DNA of 64,000 nucleotides, from positions 3,251,109 through 3,315,108 of the forward strand of contig NZ_LMFS01000001.1 in assembly GCF_001426945.1 (NCBI RefSeq), written 5' to 3'. The DNA comes from Pseudolabrys sp. Root1462. GTDB taxonomy: Bacteria > Pseudomonadota > Alphaproteobacteria > Rhizobiales > Xanthobacteraceae. The translations under genes and the position numbers were made by a program. Positions 17,137 through 30,832 of the stretch are shown piece by piece. The notes beneath the pieces are model-generated. The model was not told the origin of the DNA and did not search any database. It saw only the letters and a program-made list of their open reading frames with translations. The stretch's first letter is position 1, and every line of letters starts with the position of its first letter.

Positions 17137-17633
17137 CGGGCACCTCCAAAATCGGTGGGGACACCATATCGAGGCGCGGGAAACGCGCCGCTGTTTCCCG
17201 TTTTCACCATTAAACGGTTAATCGGCTTGGGCTTTTGACAGCTCGGCGCAACGCCATTGCGCAAATTGGCTCGGCCGTGGTCTTGTTCTTGCTCGGGTGA
17301 AACCCGGCGCCGCAACAAAACACCAGAGTCGAACGATTCCGACGTGGACCGGTCTTGTGCGGCAGGGCAAAATTTGGCATGGTCTATTAGGACAGCAATG
17401 CTGTCCTAATGGTGCCGCTGCGGTGCCTGCTTGGTGAAGCGGGGCAGGCACGGCGGGCGCCCAAACGGGAGCGGCCGCCGGGTCCAAGACCGGGCTCGCG
17501 CCTTCTTAAGATCGGTACGCTTTGCCTGCGGGCCCTTGAAGGCTGCAACCGTGCAGCTTGAAACTAGGTGTCGCGGACAAGCCAAACTGTGTTTGCGAAG
17601 TGCGCCGGAACGAACCGGCGGGGCAGGACGAAG
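17137..17633 (+). other. 497-bp intergenic region between doxX and gltB
   Basis: No convincing gene is seen on either strand. It must contain the divergent promoters of doxX and gltB. The only clear structure is the 25-bp dyad at 17386-17410; no sigma-54 box (GG-N10-GC) was found near it. Confidence 0.5.
17386..17410. promoter_or_regulatory. Perfect 25-bp dyad upstream of gltB
   Basis: ATTAGGACAGCA and its exact reverse complement TGCTGTCCTAAT flank a single A. Twelve-bp perfect arms with one central base look like an operator for a dimeric regulator rather than a terminator, since no T-run follows. It lies 224 bp before the gltB start. I cannot assign a regulator. Confidence 0.6.
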
Positions 17634-22376
<4,743 letters not shown>

Positions 22377-22377
22377 G

Positions 22378-23820
22378 ATGGGCAAGATTACCGGTTTTCT
22401 CGAATTCGAACGTCACGATCGCACGTACGCTCCGGCTGAGGAGCGTATCAAACACTATCGTGAATTCGTGCTGCCGCTTCCCGAGAAGGAAGTGCGTGAG
22501 CAGGCGGCGCGCTGCATGGATTGCGGCGTGCCCTATTGCCACGGCACTAGCCGCATCACCGGCCAGCCGACCGGTTGCCCGGTGAACAACCAGATTCCGG
22601 ACTGGAACGATCTGGTTTATCGCGGCGACTGGGACGATGCCGCGCGCAACCTGCACTCGACCAACAATTTCCCGGAAGTGACGGGCCGCGTCTGCCCGGC
22701 GCCGTGCGAAGCGTCCTGCACGCTCAACATCGAAGACACGCCGGTCACCATCAAGACCATCGAGTGCGAGATCGCCGACCGCGCCATCGCGCAAGGCCTC
22801 AAGCCCGAGACGCCTGCGCACAAGACCGGCAAGAAGGTCGCCGTCGTCGGTTCCGGTCCGGCCGGCATGGCCTGTGCGCAGCAACTCGCGCGCGCCGGTC
22901 ACGATGTGCACGTCTTTGAACGCTGGGCCAAGGCCGGCGGGCTGATGCGTTACGGCATCCCGGATTTCAAGATGGAGAAGGTCCACGTCGATCGCCGTGT
23001 CACCCAGATGCAGGCGGAAGGAGTCACCTTCCACTATGGCATCCATGTCGGCGTCGATCTGCCCGTCGAGAAGCTGACCGCCGAATATGACGCGGTGGTG
23101 CTGGCCGGCGGTTCGGAAAAGCCGCGTGACCTGCCGATCCCGGGTCGCGAGCTCAAGGGCATTCACTTCGCGATGGACTTCCTGCCGCAGCAGAACCGTC
23201 GCGTCTCGAGCGAGCCGCTGGGTTCGGTCGAGCCGATTCTGGCGACAGGTAAAAAGGTTGTTGTCATCGGCGGCGGCGACACCGGTTCGGACTGCATCGG
23301 CACCTCGATCCGCCAGGGCGCGGTCTCGGTGATCAATTTCGAGATCATGCCGGCGCCGCCCGAGAAGGAAAACAAGGTTCTGACCTGGCCGAACTGGCCG
23401 CTGAAGATGCGGACCTCGTCGAGCCATCTGGAAGGCGCCAAGCGCGACTTCGCCGTTGGCACGCTGAAGTTCACTGGCGAAAATGGCCAGGTGAAGAAGC
23501 TGCACTGCGCGCGTCTCGACGACAAGTTCAAGCCGGTGCCGGGTTCGGAGTTCGAGATCGAAGCCGATCTGGTGCTGCTGGCCATGGGCTTCGTGCATCC
23601 GGTGCATGACGGCATGCTGAAGACGCTCGACGTCGCGCTCGATCCGCGCGGCAATGTCAGCGCCGATACGCTCGGCTATCTCACCTCGGTGCCGAAGGTG
23701 TTCGCCGCCGGCGACATGCGTCGCGGCCAGTCGCTGGTCGTGTGGGCGATCCGCGAAGGCCGCCAGTGCGCGCATTCGGTCGACAAGTTCCTGATGGGCT
23801 CGACCACCCTACCGCGCTGA
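22378..23820 (+). CDS. gltD: Glutamate synthase (NADPH) small subunit
   Basis: A 480-residue beta subunit that takes electrons from NADPH through FAD and 4Fe-4S clusters to GltB. N-terminal cysteine motifs C-M-D-C-G-V-P-Y-C and C-P-A-P-C-E-A-S-C hold the clusters. The FAD fold G-S-G-P-A-G-M-A is near residue 158 and the NADPH fold G-G-G-D-T-G-S near 297. The gene begins 1 nt after the gltB stop, so the two are surely co-transcribed, and a strong terminator follows. Confidence 0.97.
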   Translation: MGKITGFLEFERHDRTYAPAEERIKHYREFVLPLPEKEVREQAARCMDCGVPYCHGTSRITGQPTGCPVNNQIPDWNDLVYRGDWDDAARNLHSTNNFPEVTGRVCPAPCEASCTLNIEDTPVTIKTIECEIADRAIAQGLKPETPAHKTGKKVAVVGSGPAGMACAQQLARAGHDVHVFERWAKAGGLMRYGIPDFKMEKVHVDRRVTQMQAEGVTFHYGIHVGVDLPVEKLTAEYDAVVLAGGSEKPRDLPIPGRELKGIHFAMDFLPQQNRRVSSEPLGSVEPILATGKKVVVIGGGDTGSDCIGTSIRQGAVSVINFEIMPAPPEKENKVLTWPNWPLKMRTSSSHLEGAKRDFAVGTLKFTGENGQVKKLHCARLDDKFKPVPGSEFEIEADLVLLAMGFVHPVHDGMLKTLDVALDPRGNVSADTLGYLTSVPKVFAAGDMRRGQSLVVWAIREGRQCAHSVDKFLMGSTTLPR

Positions 23821-23843
23821 GCGGTGCACAACCGGAACAACAA

Positions 23844-23869
23844 AAAGCCCCGCGAATGCGGGGCTTTTA
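23844..23869 (+). terminator. Rho-independent terminator after gltD
   Basis: Stem AAAGCCCCGC / GCGGGGCTTT with loop GAAT, flanked by A and T runs, so it can act in both directions for the convergent genes. Confidence 0.9.
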
Positions 23870-23895
23870 TTTCAGGGCGTGACGCGTGCGGACCC

Positions 23896-25680
23896 TTACC
23901 GCATGAAGCCGAACGGGCCGTTGCGGCCGAACAGGCCGTCATCGCCGCGGCGCGGCGGCGGCTGTTGCGCGATGCCCTGCGGCGGGCGAGGCGCGCGTGG
24001 ATCGGCGGCCTGCGGTTGACGCGGCTGCGGACGGACCTCAGCGGCGCGCGGCTTCGGCTCAGGCTTCGCCTCGACTGGCTTGGCTTCGGACGATGGTTCA
24101 GGCCTCGCAACCGAAATCGGCGCGGCCTCGGGCTTCGCCGCGACCGGCGGTGGTGCGGCCACGACTGGAGGGGAGACCGCGGGCGTCGCCGGCGCTGAGA
24201 GAGAAGTTTGCGGCGAGATCGCAGCGGCGGGTTTGGCGGCCGGCGCTTCAACTTTCGGGCGCTCGCTGCCGGGCGGCCAGATGAAATCGTCAGCCCTGCC
24301 AGGTGCCGGCGAAATCGCATCGCCTTTCATCAGGACGGCGGTTGCCGAAGCGTCGGCACGTCCGCCGCCGCTGCCGGCGAGTTCGTCATTGTTGCCGCTG
24401 ATCGTCGTCAAGGGCACGACCGGACCGGCGAGCGGCCGTACCGCCGACTTGCCGTCCGCCGGCATCGCCGGGGTCGGTCCCATTGGCAGCGCGATCGGAC
24501 CGCGGTTCGCCATCGTGCGGCGGATCTCGCGCTCGACGTAATGCGCCAGTTTGCGCGCCCCATATTTGGTGAAATAGACGCCGTCGGCCGAGCGCAGGCG
24601 ACGCATCTGGCCTTCATAATCCGGGCCAAAGGTTGTGAACTTGCCGCCTTCGTCGACGAAGCCGTCCCAGACATCGACATACACCGCTCCGGCTTTTTCG
24701 GCCCGCGCGCGATAAAGATCGTTGAGGTAGCTCACATCCGCGGTCGACTTGGTGCCGCGGATCGACGGCAGGCCGACCCAGAATACGGGCACACCCTTGC
24801 TCTTCAGCGCGGCGATCGTCTCGTCGATGCGGTGCGAATAGACTTTCGCCCATTCGTCCGTGCGGAACTCGATCACGGCGTTACCGCCCCGCTTGTCCGA
24901 ACGCTTCGGCTCCGGCGCAATGATCGCCTGTTCAGTGTCGGTCTTGGCCTGATCGGTTTGAGCCTGATTGCCTTTGGCCTGATCCGCATTGGGCTGCGCC
25001 GATTTGGCAGCATCAGTCTTGGCAGCGTCCGTCTTTGCGGCGTCAGCCTTAGCAGCCTCGGTCTTGGCGGCGTCAGCCTTGGCCTGCTGTTCGGCTTCCT
25101 TGGCGACATCCTTCTCGCGCAGGTTCTGGCGATCGCCGACACCAATCATCATCACCACATAGCTCGCCTTTTCGTTGGCGAGCAGATCACGCGCGACGTG
25201 CCACCAGTCGAGATCGTTCTTGGCGTCGTAGCGCAGCAGACCGGAGTACGGCTTGTTCTTGCGGACGATCCCGATCTCCGGCGCGTCGGCGAATGCGTCT
25301 TCGAGACCGTAAGCGAGCCAATCGGCCATGCTGTCGCCAAGCACGACGATGTTCGTCGTCGGCTCTTGGTCGGGCTTGCTGTCCTTGCGCGCGGCAGGCG
25401 CCCGCGACGTTTCGGCCGGCGCCTCTCGTTGCTGATACTGGTGTTGGTATGGATTCGGAATCTCGCGCTCCTCGCGCGAGCGGCCGCCGCCGAAAAGGTT
25501 GTCGAAGAAACCGCCGCTGCGCTGGCGCGGCCGGGACAACGACGGATAGCGTTGATCGAAGAATTGCGCCGCCGCCGGGGTCACCGGGGCGAAAGCCGGA
25601 ACGCCAAAGGTCGCACATTCGGCCAGGACCAGAACGGCCAGCCCGAAACGCCAGTGCTTCAGCCCACTTTTGCGCGCCAT
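23896..25680 (-). CDS. DUF459 SGNH-hydrolase-like exported protein
   Basis: A 594-residue protein from the ATG at 25680. Residues about 10-42 form a signal peptide ending A-A-A-Q. An SGNH-type domain begins with V-V-L-G-D-S-M-A-D-W near 113; a later conserved block reads D-G-V-Y-F-T-K-Y-G-A-R-K-L-A, where many SGNH enzymes have D-x-x-H. Between these blocks, at about 205-245, is a low-complexity insert of repeated D-A-A-K-T/A-D and Q-A-K units, and the last ~170 residues are Pro/Ala-rich. The domain may modify cell-envelope sugars by analogy with acetyl-esterases, but activity is uncertain because of the Tyr. Confidence 0.8.
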   Translation of the reverse strand: MARKSGLKHWRFGLAVLVLAECATFGVPAFAPVTPAAAQFFDQRYPSLSRPRQRSGGFFDNLFGGGRSREEREIPNPYQHQYQQREAPAETSRAPAARKDSKPDQEPTTNIVVLGDSMADWLAYGLEDAFADAPEIGIVRKNKPYSGLLRYDAKNDLDWWHVARDLLANEKASYVVMMIGVGDRQNLREKDVAKEAEQQAKADAAKTEAAKADAAKTDAAKTDAAKSAQPNADQAKGNQAQTDQAKTDTEQAIIAPEPKRSDKRGGNAVIEFRTDEWAKVYSHRIDETIAALKSKGVPVFWVGLPSIRGTKSTADVSYLNDLYRARAEKAGAVYVDVWDGFVDEGGKFTTFGPDYEGQMRRLRSADGVYFTKYGARKLAHYVEREIRRTMANRGPIALPMGPTPAMPADGKSAVRPLAGPVVPLTTISGNNDELAGSGGGRADASATAVLMKGDAISPAPGRADDFIWPPGSERPKVEAPAAKPAAAISPQTSLSAPATPAVSPPVVAAPPPVAAKPEAAPISVARPEPSSEAKPVEAKPEPKPRAAEVRPQPRQPQAADPRAPRPPQGIAQQPPPRRGDDGLFGRNGPFGFMR

Positions 25681-25775
25681 GGTGCGGTCCAACGCCGGTA
25701 TCGGGGCCCTTCGGCCGGCCCCGGAGCATGGGTCAATAGCACGCCAAAAATGTCAACTCGAAGGTCTGGGGCTGG

Positions 25776-27128
25776 TTAGCGGCCGGTCCGCAGCCGCTCC
25801 AGCATGCCGGCCGACGCGAAGCCGTCCGGGACGCGGCCGATCCGGATCTGGAAATCCCGCAGCGCGTCGCGCGTCTTCGGGCCCATGCGGCCATCCGGCT
25901 CGCCGACGTCGAAGCCGTGCTGGGAAAGCAGTTGTTGCAGTTCCAGCCGCTCGGCCCGGCTCAGTACCCGCTCATAGCGAGGCCAGTCCTGGACGAACGG
26001 CCCGCCGCCACGAAGTCTGTCCGCGAGATGTCCGATGGCGAGCGCATAGGCCTCGGAGGGGTTGTAGCGCATGATCACCCGGAAATTGGCCAGCATCAGA
26101 AAGCCGGGACCCTGCACGCCGGCCGGCACCAACAGAAACGCACGATCGTCCGGCCGAGGGAACGCGACCCCGCCCGCCCGCACGATCCCATGCCGCTCCC
26201 AGTCGCGGATCGTCATGGAGTGGTCGCGGCCGGCCAGCGTGAAATCGAGATTGGCCGGTACTACAACTTCGTAGCCCCAGGTCTCGCCGGTCTGCCAACC
26301 GGCCTTCTTCAGGTTGTTCGCGGTGGAGGCGATCAAATCCGGCATCGAGTCGATGACGTCGCGGCGGCCGTCGTGATCGGCATCGACCGCGTAGCGCTTG
26401 AACGCCGTCGGCATGAACTGCGTCGGCCCGAACGCGCCGGCCCAGGAGCCGACGAACTTGTCCAGCTTGACGTCGCCGCGATGCAGGATGTCGAGCGCGG
26501 CAATGAACTCATCGCGGAAGTAGCGTTGCCGGCGGCCGATGCAGGCGAGCGTCGCCGTCGAGCGCAGCACCGGCCGGTTGCCGGCAAGCGCGCCATAATC
26601 CGTCTCGACGCCCCAGATCGCCGCGATGGTGTAGCGATCGACGCCGTAGGTGCGCTCGGCTTCGTCGAACAGCTTGTCGTACTTCGCCAGAATGGCGCGG
26701 CCCTTGGCGATGCGGTCGTCGTTGACGAGGACGTCCAGGTAGTCCCACACCGCCTTAGTGAACTCGGGCTGGCTGTCGAGCAGATCCATGATCCGCAGGT
26801 CGGGCGCGAGATGCGCCGTCAGGCGCTCGAAGCTGGCGCGCGACACGCCGCGGCGCGCAGCCAGCGGCCACAGCTTTTCGATGCAGGTGGGAAAATTCGC
26901 CGCCGCCGTCTGAATGGCCGCCGCCGTCATCAGCGGATTGCCGGAGGCGCCGTCCTCGCCGCTCCAGCCGGGGCGAGCGTTGGGCATGCGCGCCGAGACT
27001 GGAATGGCGCCGGTCCGATCGCCGTCGTTGCCGGCTGACGCCGCAGCAGCAGCGCTCAAGGCCAGAAAACCGGCCAGGAACACCTGCCGGGTGCTTCGCA
27101 TTGAAATGCGGTTCAGTCTCCTTGCCAT
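25776..27128 (-). CDS. Lytic murein transglycosylase (MltB-type) with peptidoglycan-binding domain
   Basis: A 450-residue periplasmic enzyme. Signal peptide about 10-32. The SLT_2/MltB domain spans about 75-370, with catalytic E175 in I-W-G-V-E-T-D-Y-G and the A-F-G-P-T-Q-F-M-P motif near 240. A PG_binding_1 domain lies at about 388-448 (L-L-S-Q-H-G-F-D-V-G-E-P-D-G). It cleaves glycan strands to 1,6-anhydromuramyl ends during wall turnover. It lacks the lipobox of E. coli MltB, so it is probably soluble. It is divergent from galU. Confidence 0.93.
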   Translation of the reverse strand: MARRLNRISMRSTRQVFLAGFLALSAAAAASAGNDGDRTGAIPVSARMPNARPGWSGEDGASGNPLMTAAAIQTAAANFPTCIEKLWPLAARRGVSRASFERLTAHLAPDLRIMDLLDSQPEFTKAVWDYLDVLVNDDRIAKGRAILAKYDKLFDEAERTYGVDRYTIAAIWGVETDYGALAGNRPVLRSTATLACIGRRQRYFRDEFIAALDILHRGDVKLDKFVGSWAGAFGPTQFMPTAFKRYAVDADHDGRRDVIDSMPDLIASTANNLKKAGWQTGETWGYEVVVPANLDFTLAGRDHSMTIRDWERHGIVRAGGVAFPRPDDRAFLLVPAGVQGPGFLMLANFRVIMRYNPSEAYALAIGHLADRLRGGGPFVQDWPRYERVLSRAERLELQQLLSQHGFDVGEPDGRMGPKTRDALRDFQIRIGRVPDGFASAGMLERLRTGR

Positions 27129-27193
27129 GCCCTATGGGAGCCGGAATACCGTTTCGACGAGGTTAACAATCCAGAAGAGTGTCTCATTCCGGA

Positions 27194-27211
27194 CCAGTTG
27201 GACACAACTGG
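27194..27211. promoter_or_regulatory. 18-bp dyad in the mltB-like / galU intergenic region
   Basis: CCAGTTG and CAACTGG flank GACA as perfect 7-bp arms, within the 153-bp divergent promoter region. It could be an operator for either gene; no known regulator is assigned. Confidence 0.4.
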
Positions 27212-27281
27212 ACGTTTCCGGAGGGCCATGCTTTTTAGTCGCACCCCTTGGTTCCCCTCCCTTCAGCGAGTTCCTGCCTTT

Positions 27282-28163
27282 ATGAAACCTGTCCGCAAAG
27301 CCATTTTCCCTGTCGCCGGTCTGGGAACCCGGTTCCTTCCCGCCACCAAGGCGATGCCGAAGGAGATGCTCCCCGTCGTCGACAGGCCGCTGATCCAGCA
27401 CGTCGTGGACGAGGCGCATGAAGCCGGGATCGAGCACTGCATCTTCATCACCGGCCGCAACAAGAACATCATCGAAGACCACTTCGACCGCCAATTCGAA
27501 CTCGAGGTGACGCTGATCGAGCGTGGCAAGAACGCCGATCTCGAACTGCTCAAGGACGACCTGCCGGAAGCCGGCGGCACCAGCTTCACCCGTCAACAAT
27601 CGCCGCTCGGTCTCGGTCACGCGGTGTGGTGCGCGCGCGATCTCGTCGGCGATGAGCCGTTCGCGGTAATCCTGCCCGACGTGCTGGTGAAGAATCCGAA
27701 GGGCTGCCTCGCGCAGATGATGGAAGCGGCCAGGGATCTCGACGACAAGGCCAACATCATCGCCGTCGAAGAAGTGCCGATGGATCGCATCCACATGTAC
27801 GGCGTGGTCGGCGTCGGCAAGACCAAGGGCAAGGCCTTCGAGGTCACCCAGATGGTCGAGAAGCCGAAGGCCAAGGACGCGCCATCCAACCTGTCGATCA
27901 CCGGCCGCTACATCCTGCAGCCGGAACTGTTCGAAGTGCTGAGCAGCCAGGCCGCCGGCGCCGGCGGTGAAATCCAGCTGACGGACGCGATGCTCACGCT
28001 GGCCAAGTCGCAGCCATTCTACGGCTTCAAGTTCGACGGCCGCAGCTACGATTGTGGCTCCAAGATCGGCTTCCTGACCGCGAATGTCGCCTACGGCCTC
28101 GACCGCGAGGACCTCGCCCAGGAATTCCGCAGCGAGATCGAGCGCATCCTTAGCGGCAAGTAA
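27282..28163 (+). CDS. galU: UTP-glucose-1-phosphate uridylyltransferase
   Basis: A 293-residue nucleotidyltransferase making UDP-glucose from UTP and glucose-1-phosphate, a precursor for exopolysaccharide and LPS. It begins K-P-V-R-K-A-I-F-P-V-A-G-L-G-T-R-F-L-P with the K-A-M-P-K-E-M-L-P motif (residues about 24-32) and ends in the conserved D-C-G-S-K-I-G-F region. The ATG at 27282 gives exactly the family N-terminus; an upstream in-frame start at 27198 adds 28 residues without support. Confidence 0.95.
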   Translation: MKPVRKAIFPVAGLGTRFLPATKAMPKEMLPVVDRPLIQHVVDEAHEAGIEHCIFITGRNKNIIEDHFDRQFELEVTLIERGKNADLELLKDDLPEAGGTSFTRQQSPLGLGHAVWCARDLVGDEPFAVILPDVLVKNPKGCLAQMMEAARDLDDKANIIAVEEVPMDRIHMYGVVGVGKTKGKAFEVTQMVEKPKAKDAPSNLSITGRYILQPELFEVLSSQAAGAGGEIQLTDAMLTLAKSQPFYGFKFDGRSYDCGSKIGFLTANVAYGLDREDLAQEFRSEIERILSGK

Positions 28164-28233
28164 CGCCGGCCTCTTCGTCCCGGTTGCGCTGCATTTGCAC
28201 AGGGTCCGGTTCCCTTATTGACGGGGAGCCGGA

Positions 28234-28251
28234 CTGTCGCAAGACTGTCAT
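28234..28251 (+). promoter_or_regulatory. Pho box upstream of ugpC
   Basis: CTGTCGC-AAGA-CTGTCAT, two 7-bp direct repeats with a 4-bp A-rich spacer. This is the standard PhoB binding site with 11-bp periodicity. TTATCC nine bp downstream may be the -10. It precedes a glycerol-3-phosphate uptake operon, the classic PhoB target. Confidence 0.75.
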
Positions 28252-28304
28252 GTCGCATTGTTATCCGCACTCGGGACAGGCCGCCGGGCCGATGGGACGA
28301 TGTC

Positions 28305-29408
28305 GTGCACAGCGTTGAAGTCCGCTCCGTGACGAAAAGCTGGGGCGTGACGACCGCCGTGGCCGACGTCTCTTTTGCCGTCAAACAAGGCCATCTGACC
28401 GTCCTGCTCGGGCCTTCGGGCTGCGGCAAGTCGACGATGCTGCGCATGATCGCCGGCCTAGAAGAACCGACTTCGGGCACCATCGAAATCGGCGGTCGCG
28501 ATGTCAGCGGATTGACCGGCGCGGCGCGCGGCGTCGCCATGGTGTTTCAGTCCTACGCGCTGTTTCCGCATCTCAGCGTCGCCGACAACATCTCGTTCGG
28601 CCTGTCGGTGCGCGGCGCGCCGAAGGCGGAGATCGCGGCGCGGCTTGCCAAGGTCGCCGGCGTACTTGGCCTCGAAGCCTTGCTCGCGCGCAAGCCGGCG
28701 CAATTGTCCGGCGGCCAGCAACAGCGCGTCGCGCTCGGCCGCGCGCTGATCGCCGAGGCGCCCGTCTGTCTGCTCGACGAGCCGCTGTCGAACCTCGATG
28801 CGCAACTGCGCCAGGATCTGCGCCGTGAAATCCGCGGACTGCAGCAGCGCCTCGGCATCACCATGATCTATGTGACGCACGACCAGACCGAGGCGATGAG
28901 CATGGCCGACGAGGTCATCCTGATGCGCGCCGGACGGATCGAGCAGCAAGGCGAACCGGCCGATCTCTACGACCGTCCGGCCACGCTGTTCACCGCGCGC
29001 TTCATCGGCGGCGCGCCGATGAGCTTCCTCGACCTCGATGACGGCCGCGACGGCGCCGTGATCGCCGGCACGATGGCGCCGGTCCTGTTCGCCGGCCCCG
29101 GCAAGGGCCGCGTGCTGGGCCTGCGTCCGGAAGACGTCACGGTGGATAGCGGCGCCGCGCCGGGCAGTATTCATGCCGTTGTCATGGCGGTCGAATACCT
29201 CGGCGGCGAAGCGCTGGTCACCTGCAGGATCGGCGAACGGCCGATCCTCGCCCGGGTGCGGGGCAAGGACGTGCCGGCGGTCGGCGCCGCCGTCGGCGTG
29301 CATTGGCAGCCTTCTGCCGCGCACATCTTCGAGGCGAGCAGCGGCCGTCGCGTCGCTGCTGAATTCAGCTCGGTCGTCCGGCCGAAGCTTCAAACCGTCT
29401 CACACTAG
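28305..29408 (+). CDS. ugpC: Glycerol-3-phosphate ABC transporter, ATP-binding protein
   Basis: A 367-residue ATPase energising glycerol-3-phosphate import. Walker A is G-P-S-G-C-G-K-S-T at about 36-44, the signature L-S-G-G-Q-Q-Q-R and Walker B C-L-L-D-E-P-L-S-N-L-D follow, and a C-terminal TOBE/MalK-type regulatory domain is present. The GTG at 28305 is chosen over the upstream ATG (28218) because that ATG lies before the Pho box and the homologous N-terminus begins H-S-V-E-V-R-S-V-T-K. First gene of ugpCBAE. Confidence 0.88.
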   Translation: MHSVEVRSVTKSWGVTTAVADVSFAVKQGHLTVLLGPSGCGKSTMLRMIAGLEEPTSGTIEIGGRDVSGLTGAARGVAMVFQSYALFPHLSVADNISFGLSVRGAPKAEIAARLAKVAGVLGLEALLARKPAQLSGGQQQRVALGRALIAEAPVCLLDEPLSNLDAQLRQDLRREIRGLQQRLGITMIYVTHDQTEAMSMADEVILMRAGRIEQQGEPADLYDRPATLFTARFIGGAPMSFLDLDDGRDGAVIAGTMAPVLFAGPGKGRVLGLRPEDVTVDSGAAPGSIHAVVMAVEYLGGEALVTCRIGERPILARVRGKDVPAVGAAVGVHWQPSAAHIFEASSGRRVAAEFSSVVRPKLQTVSH

Positions 29409-29420
29409 GGGAGCACTGCC

Positions 29421-30704
29421 ATGAAGGTTCTGGCTCGCATTGCCACGGCGACAGCCGTCGCGCTGGCGCTTGGCGTCTCAGTCGCCTCGGCGACCGAAAT
29501 CACTTTCTATTATCCGATCGCGGTCGGCGGCCCGATCACCAAGATCGTCGACGGCTACGTCGATGCCTTCCAGAAGAAGCATCCCGAAATCACCGTGAAG
29601 CCGGTCTATACCGGCAGCTACCAGGACTCGATCGTCAAGGCGATGACAGCGGCGAAGGCCGGCAACCCGCCGGACATGGCGGTGCTTCTGTCCACCGACA
29701 TGTTCACGCTGATCGACAACGAGATCATCGAGCCAGTCGATACGATCGCCAACTCGGATGCCGACAAGACGTGGCTCAAATCTTTCTATCCGGCGTTCAT
29801 GGAAAACAGCCAGGCTCAAGGCCACACCTGGGGCATTCCGTTCCAGCGCTCGACGATCGTGCAGTACTGGAACAAGGATGCCTTCAAGGCCGCCGGTCTC
29901 GACCCGGAAAAGGCGCCGGCGACCTGGGAAGAGATGGTCTCGTTCGGCAAGAAGCTGATCAAGAAGGATGCCTCCGGCAACGTGACGCAGTGGGGTGTCG
30001 AGATCCCCTCTTCCGGTTTCCCGTACTGGCTGTTCCAGGCACTGACGACGCAGAACGGCGCCATCCTCGCCAACCAGGACGGCACCAAGGTCGCCTATAA
30101 CGATCCGAAGGTGGTGGAAGCGGCGCAATTTTTCGCCGACCTCAGCATGAAGGACGAAGTGATGCCGAAGGGCATCATCGACTGGGGCACCACGCCGAAG
30201 GACTTCTTCGAAGGCAAGACCGCGGTGATGTGGACCACCACCGGCAACCTGACCAACGTCAAGGCCAACGCCAAATTCGCCTTTGGCGTCGCGCCGATGC
30301 CGAAGAAGGTGCGCGGCGGCTCGCCGACCGGCGGCGGCAACATCTATATCTTTAAAACCAAGGACAAGGCCAAGCAGGCGGCGGCGATCGAATTCGCCCG
30401 CTTCCTGACGACGCCCGAACTTGCCGCCGACTGGGGCATCGCCACCGGCTATGTCGCGACGCGTCCGGATGCCTGGGAAACGCCGGCGATGAAGAAATAC
30501 GCCAGTGAATTCCCGCCGGCGATCGTCGCCCGCGACCAGCTCAAGGAAGCGGTGGCGGAACTGTCGACGCATGACAATCAGCGCGTCACCAAGGCGCTGA
30601 ACGACGCCCTGCAGGCGATCCTGACGGGCGGCAAGCCGGCCAAGGCCGCGCTCGATCAGGCGCAAGCCGAAGCGACCCGCATCCTCGGGCCGTTCCAAAA
30701 CTAA
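29421..30704 (+). CDS. ugpB: Glycerol-3-phosphate ABC transporter, substrate-binding protein
   Basis: A 427-residue periplasmic binding protein. Signal peptide about 1-24 (V-S-V-A-S-A cleavage). The mature start T-E-I-T-F-Y-Y-P-I-A-V-G-G-P, G-S-Y-Q-D-S, M-W-T-T-T-G-N-L and G-G-G-N-I-Y-I-F match UgpB. It delivers sn-glycerol-3-phosphate or glycerophosphodiesters to UgpAE. It begins 12 bp after ugpC. The ligand is assigned by family resemblance and operon make-up. Confidence 0.9.
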   Translation: MKVLARIATATAVALALGVSVASATEITFYYPIAVGGPITKIVDGYVDAFQKKHPEITVKPVYTGSYQDSIVKAMTAAKAGNPPDMAVLLSTDMFTLIDNEIIEPVDTIANSDADKTWLKSFYPAFMENSQAQGHTWGIPFQRSTIVQYWNKDAFKAAGLDPEKAPATWEEMVSFGKKLIKKDASGNVTQWGVEIPSSGFPYWLFQALTTQNGAILANQDGTKVAYNDPKVVEAAQFFADLSMKDEVMPKGIIDWGTTPKDFFEGKTAVMWTTTGNLTNVKANAKFAFGVAPMPKKVRGGSPTGGGNIYIFKTKDKAKQAAAIEFARFLTTPELAADWGIATGYVATRPDAWETPAMKKYASEFPPAIVARDQLKEAVAELSTHDNQRVTKALNDALQAILTGGKPAKAALDQAQAEATRILGPFQN

Positions 30705-30719
30705 GTCATGCAATTGATA

Positions 30720-30811
30720 CTCCGCTCGTCCCCACGAAAGCGGGGACCCAGCGCGGCGATGGCAAACACAGCCAAAGCACTGGATTCCCGCCTCCGCGGG
30801 AATGAGCGGAG
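30720..30811 (+). repeat. Inverted intergenic repeat pair between ugpB and ugpA
   Basis: Two 32-bp units in opposite orientation (each starting CTCCGCTC and ending CCAG) flank a 28-bp centre. Each unit has its own small palindrome (GTCCCC / GGGGAC; ATTCCCGC / GCGGGAAT). The pair can fold into a long stem within the ugp mRNA. It resembles the interspersed palindromes of Bradyrhizobiaceae. Confidence 0.65.
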
Positions 30812-30832
30812 ATCGATGACCGGTCCGGATAA

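Noticed and set aside
17370..17400. Sigma-54 promoter (TGGCAT-like) upstream of gltB
   Set aside because: The -24 half is present but no GC at -12 follows at the right spacing.
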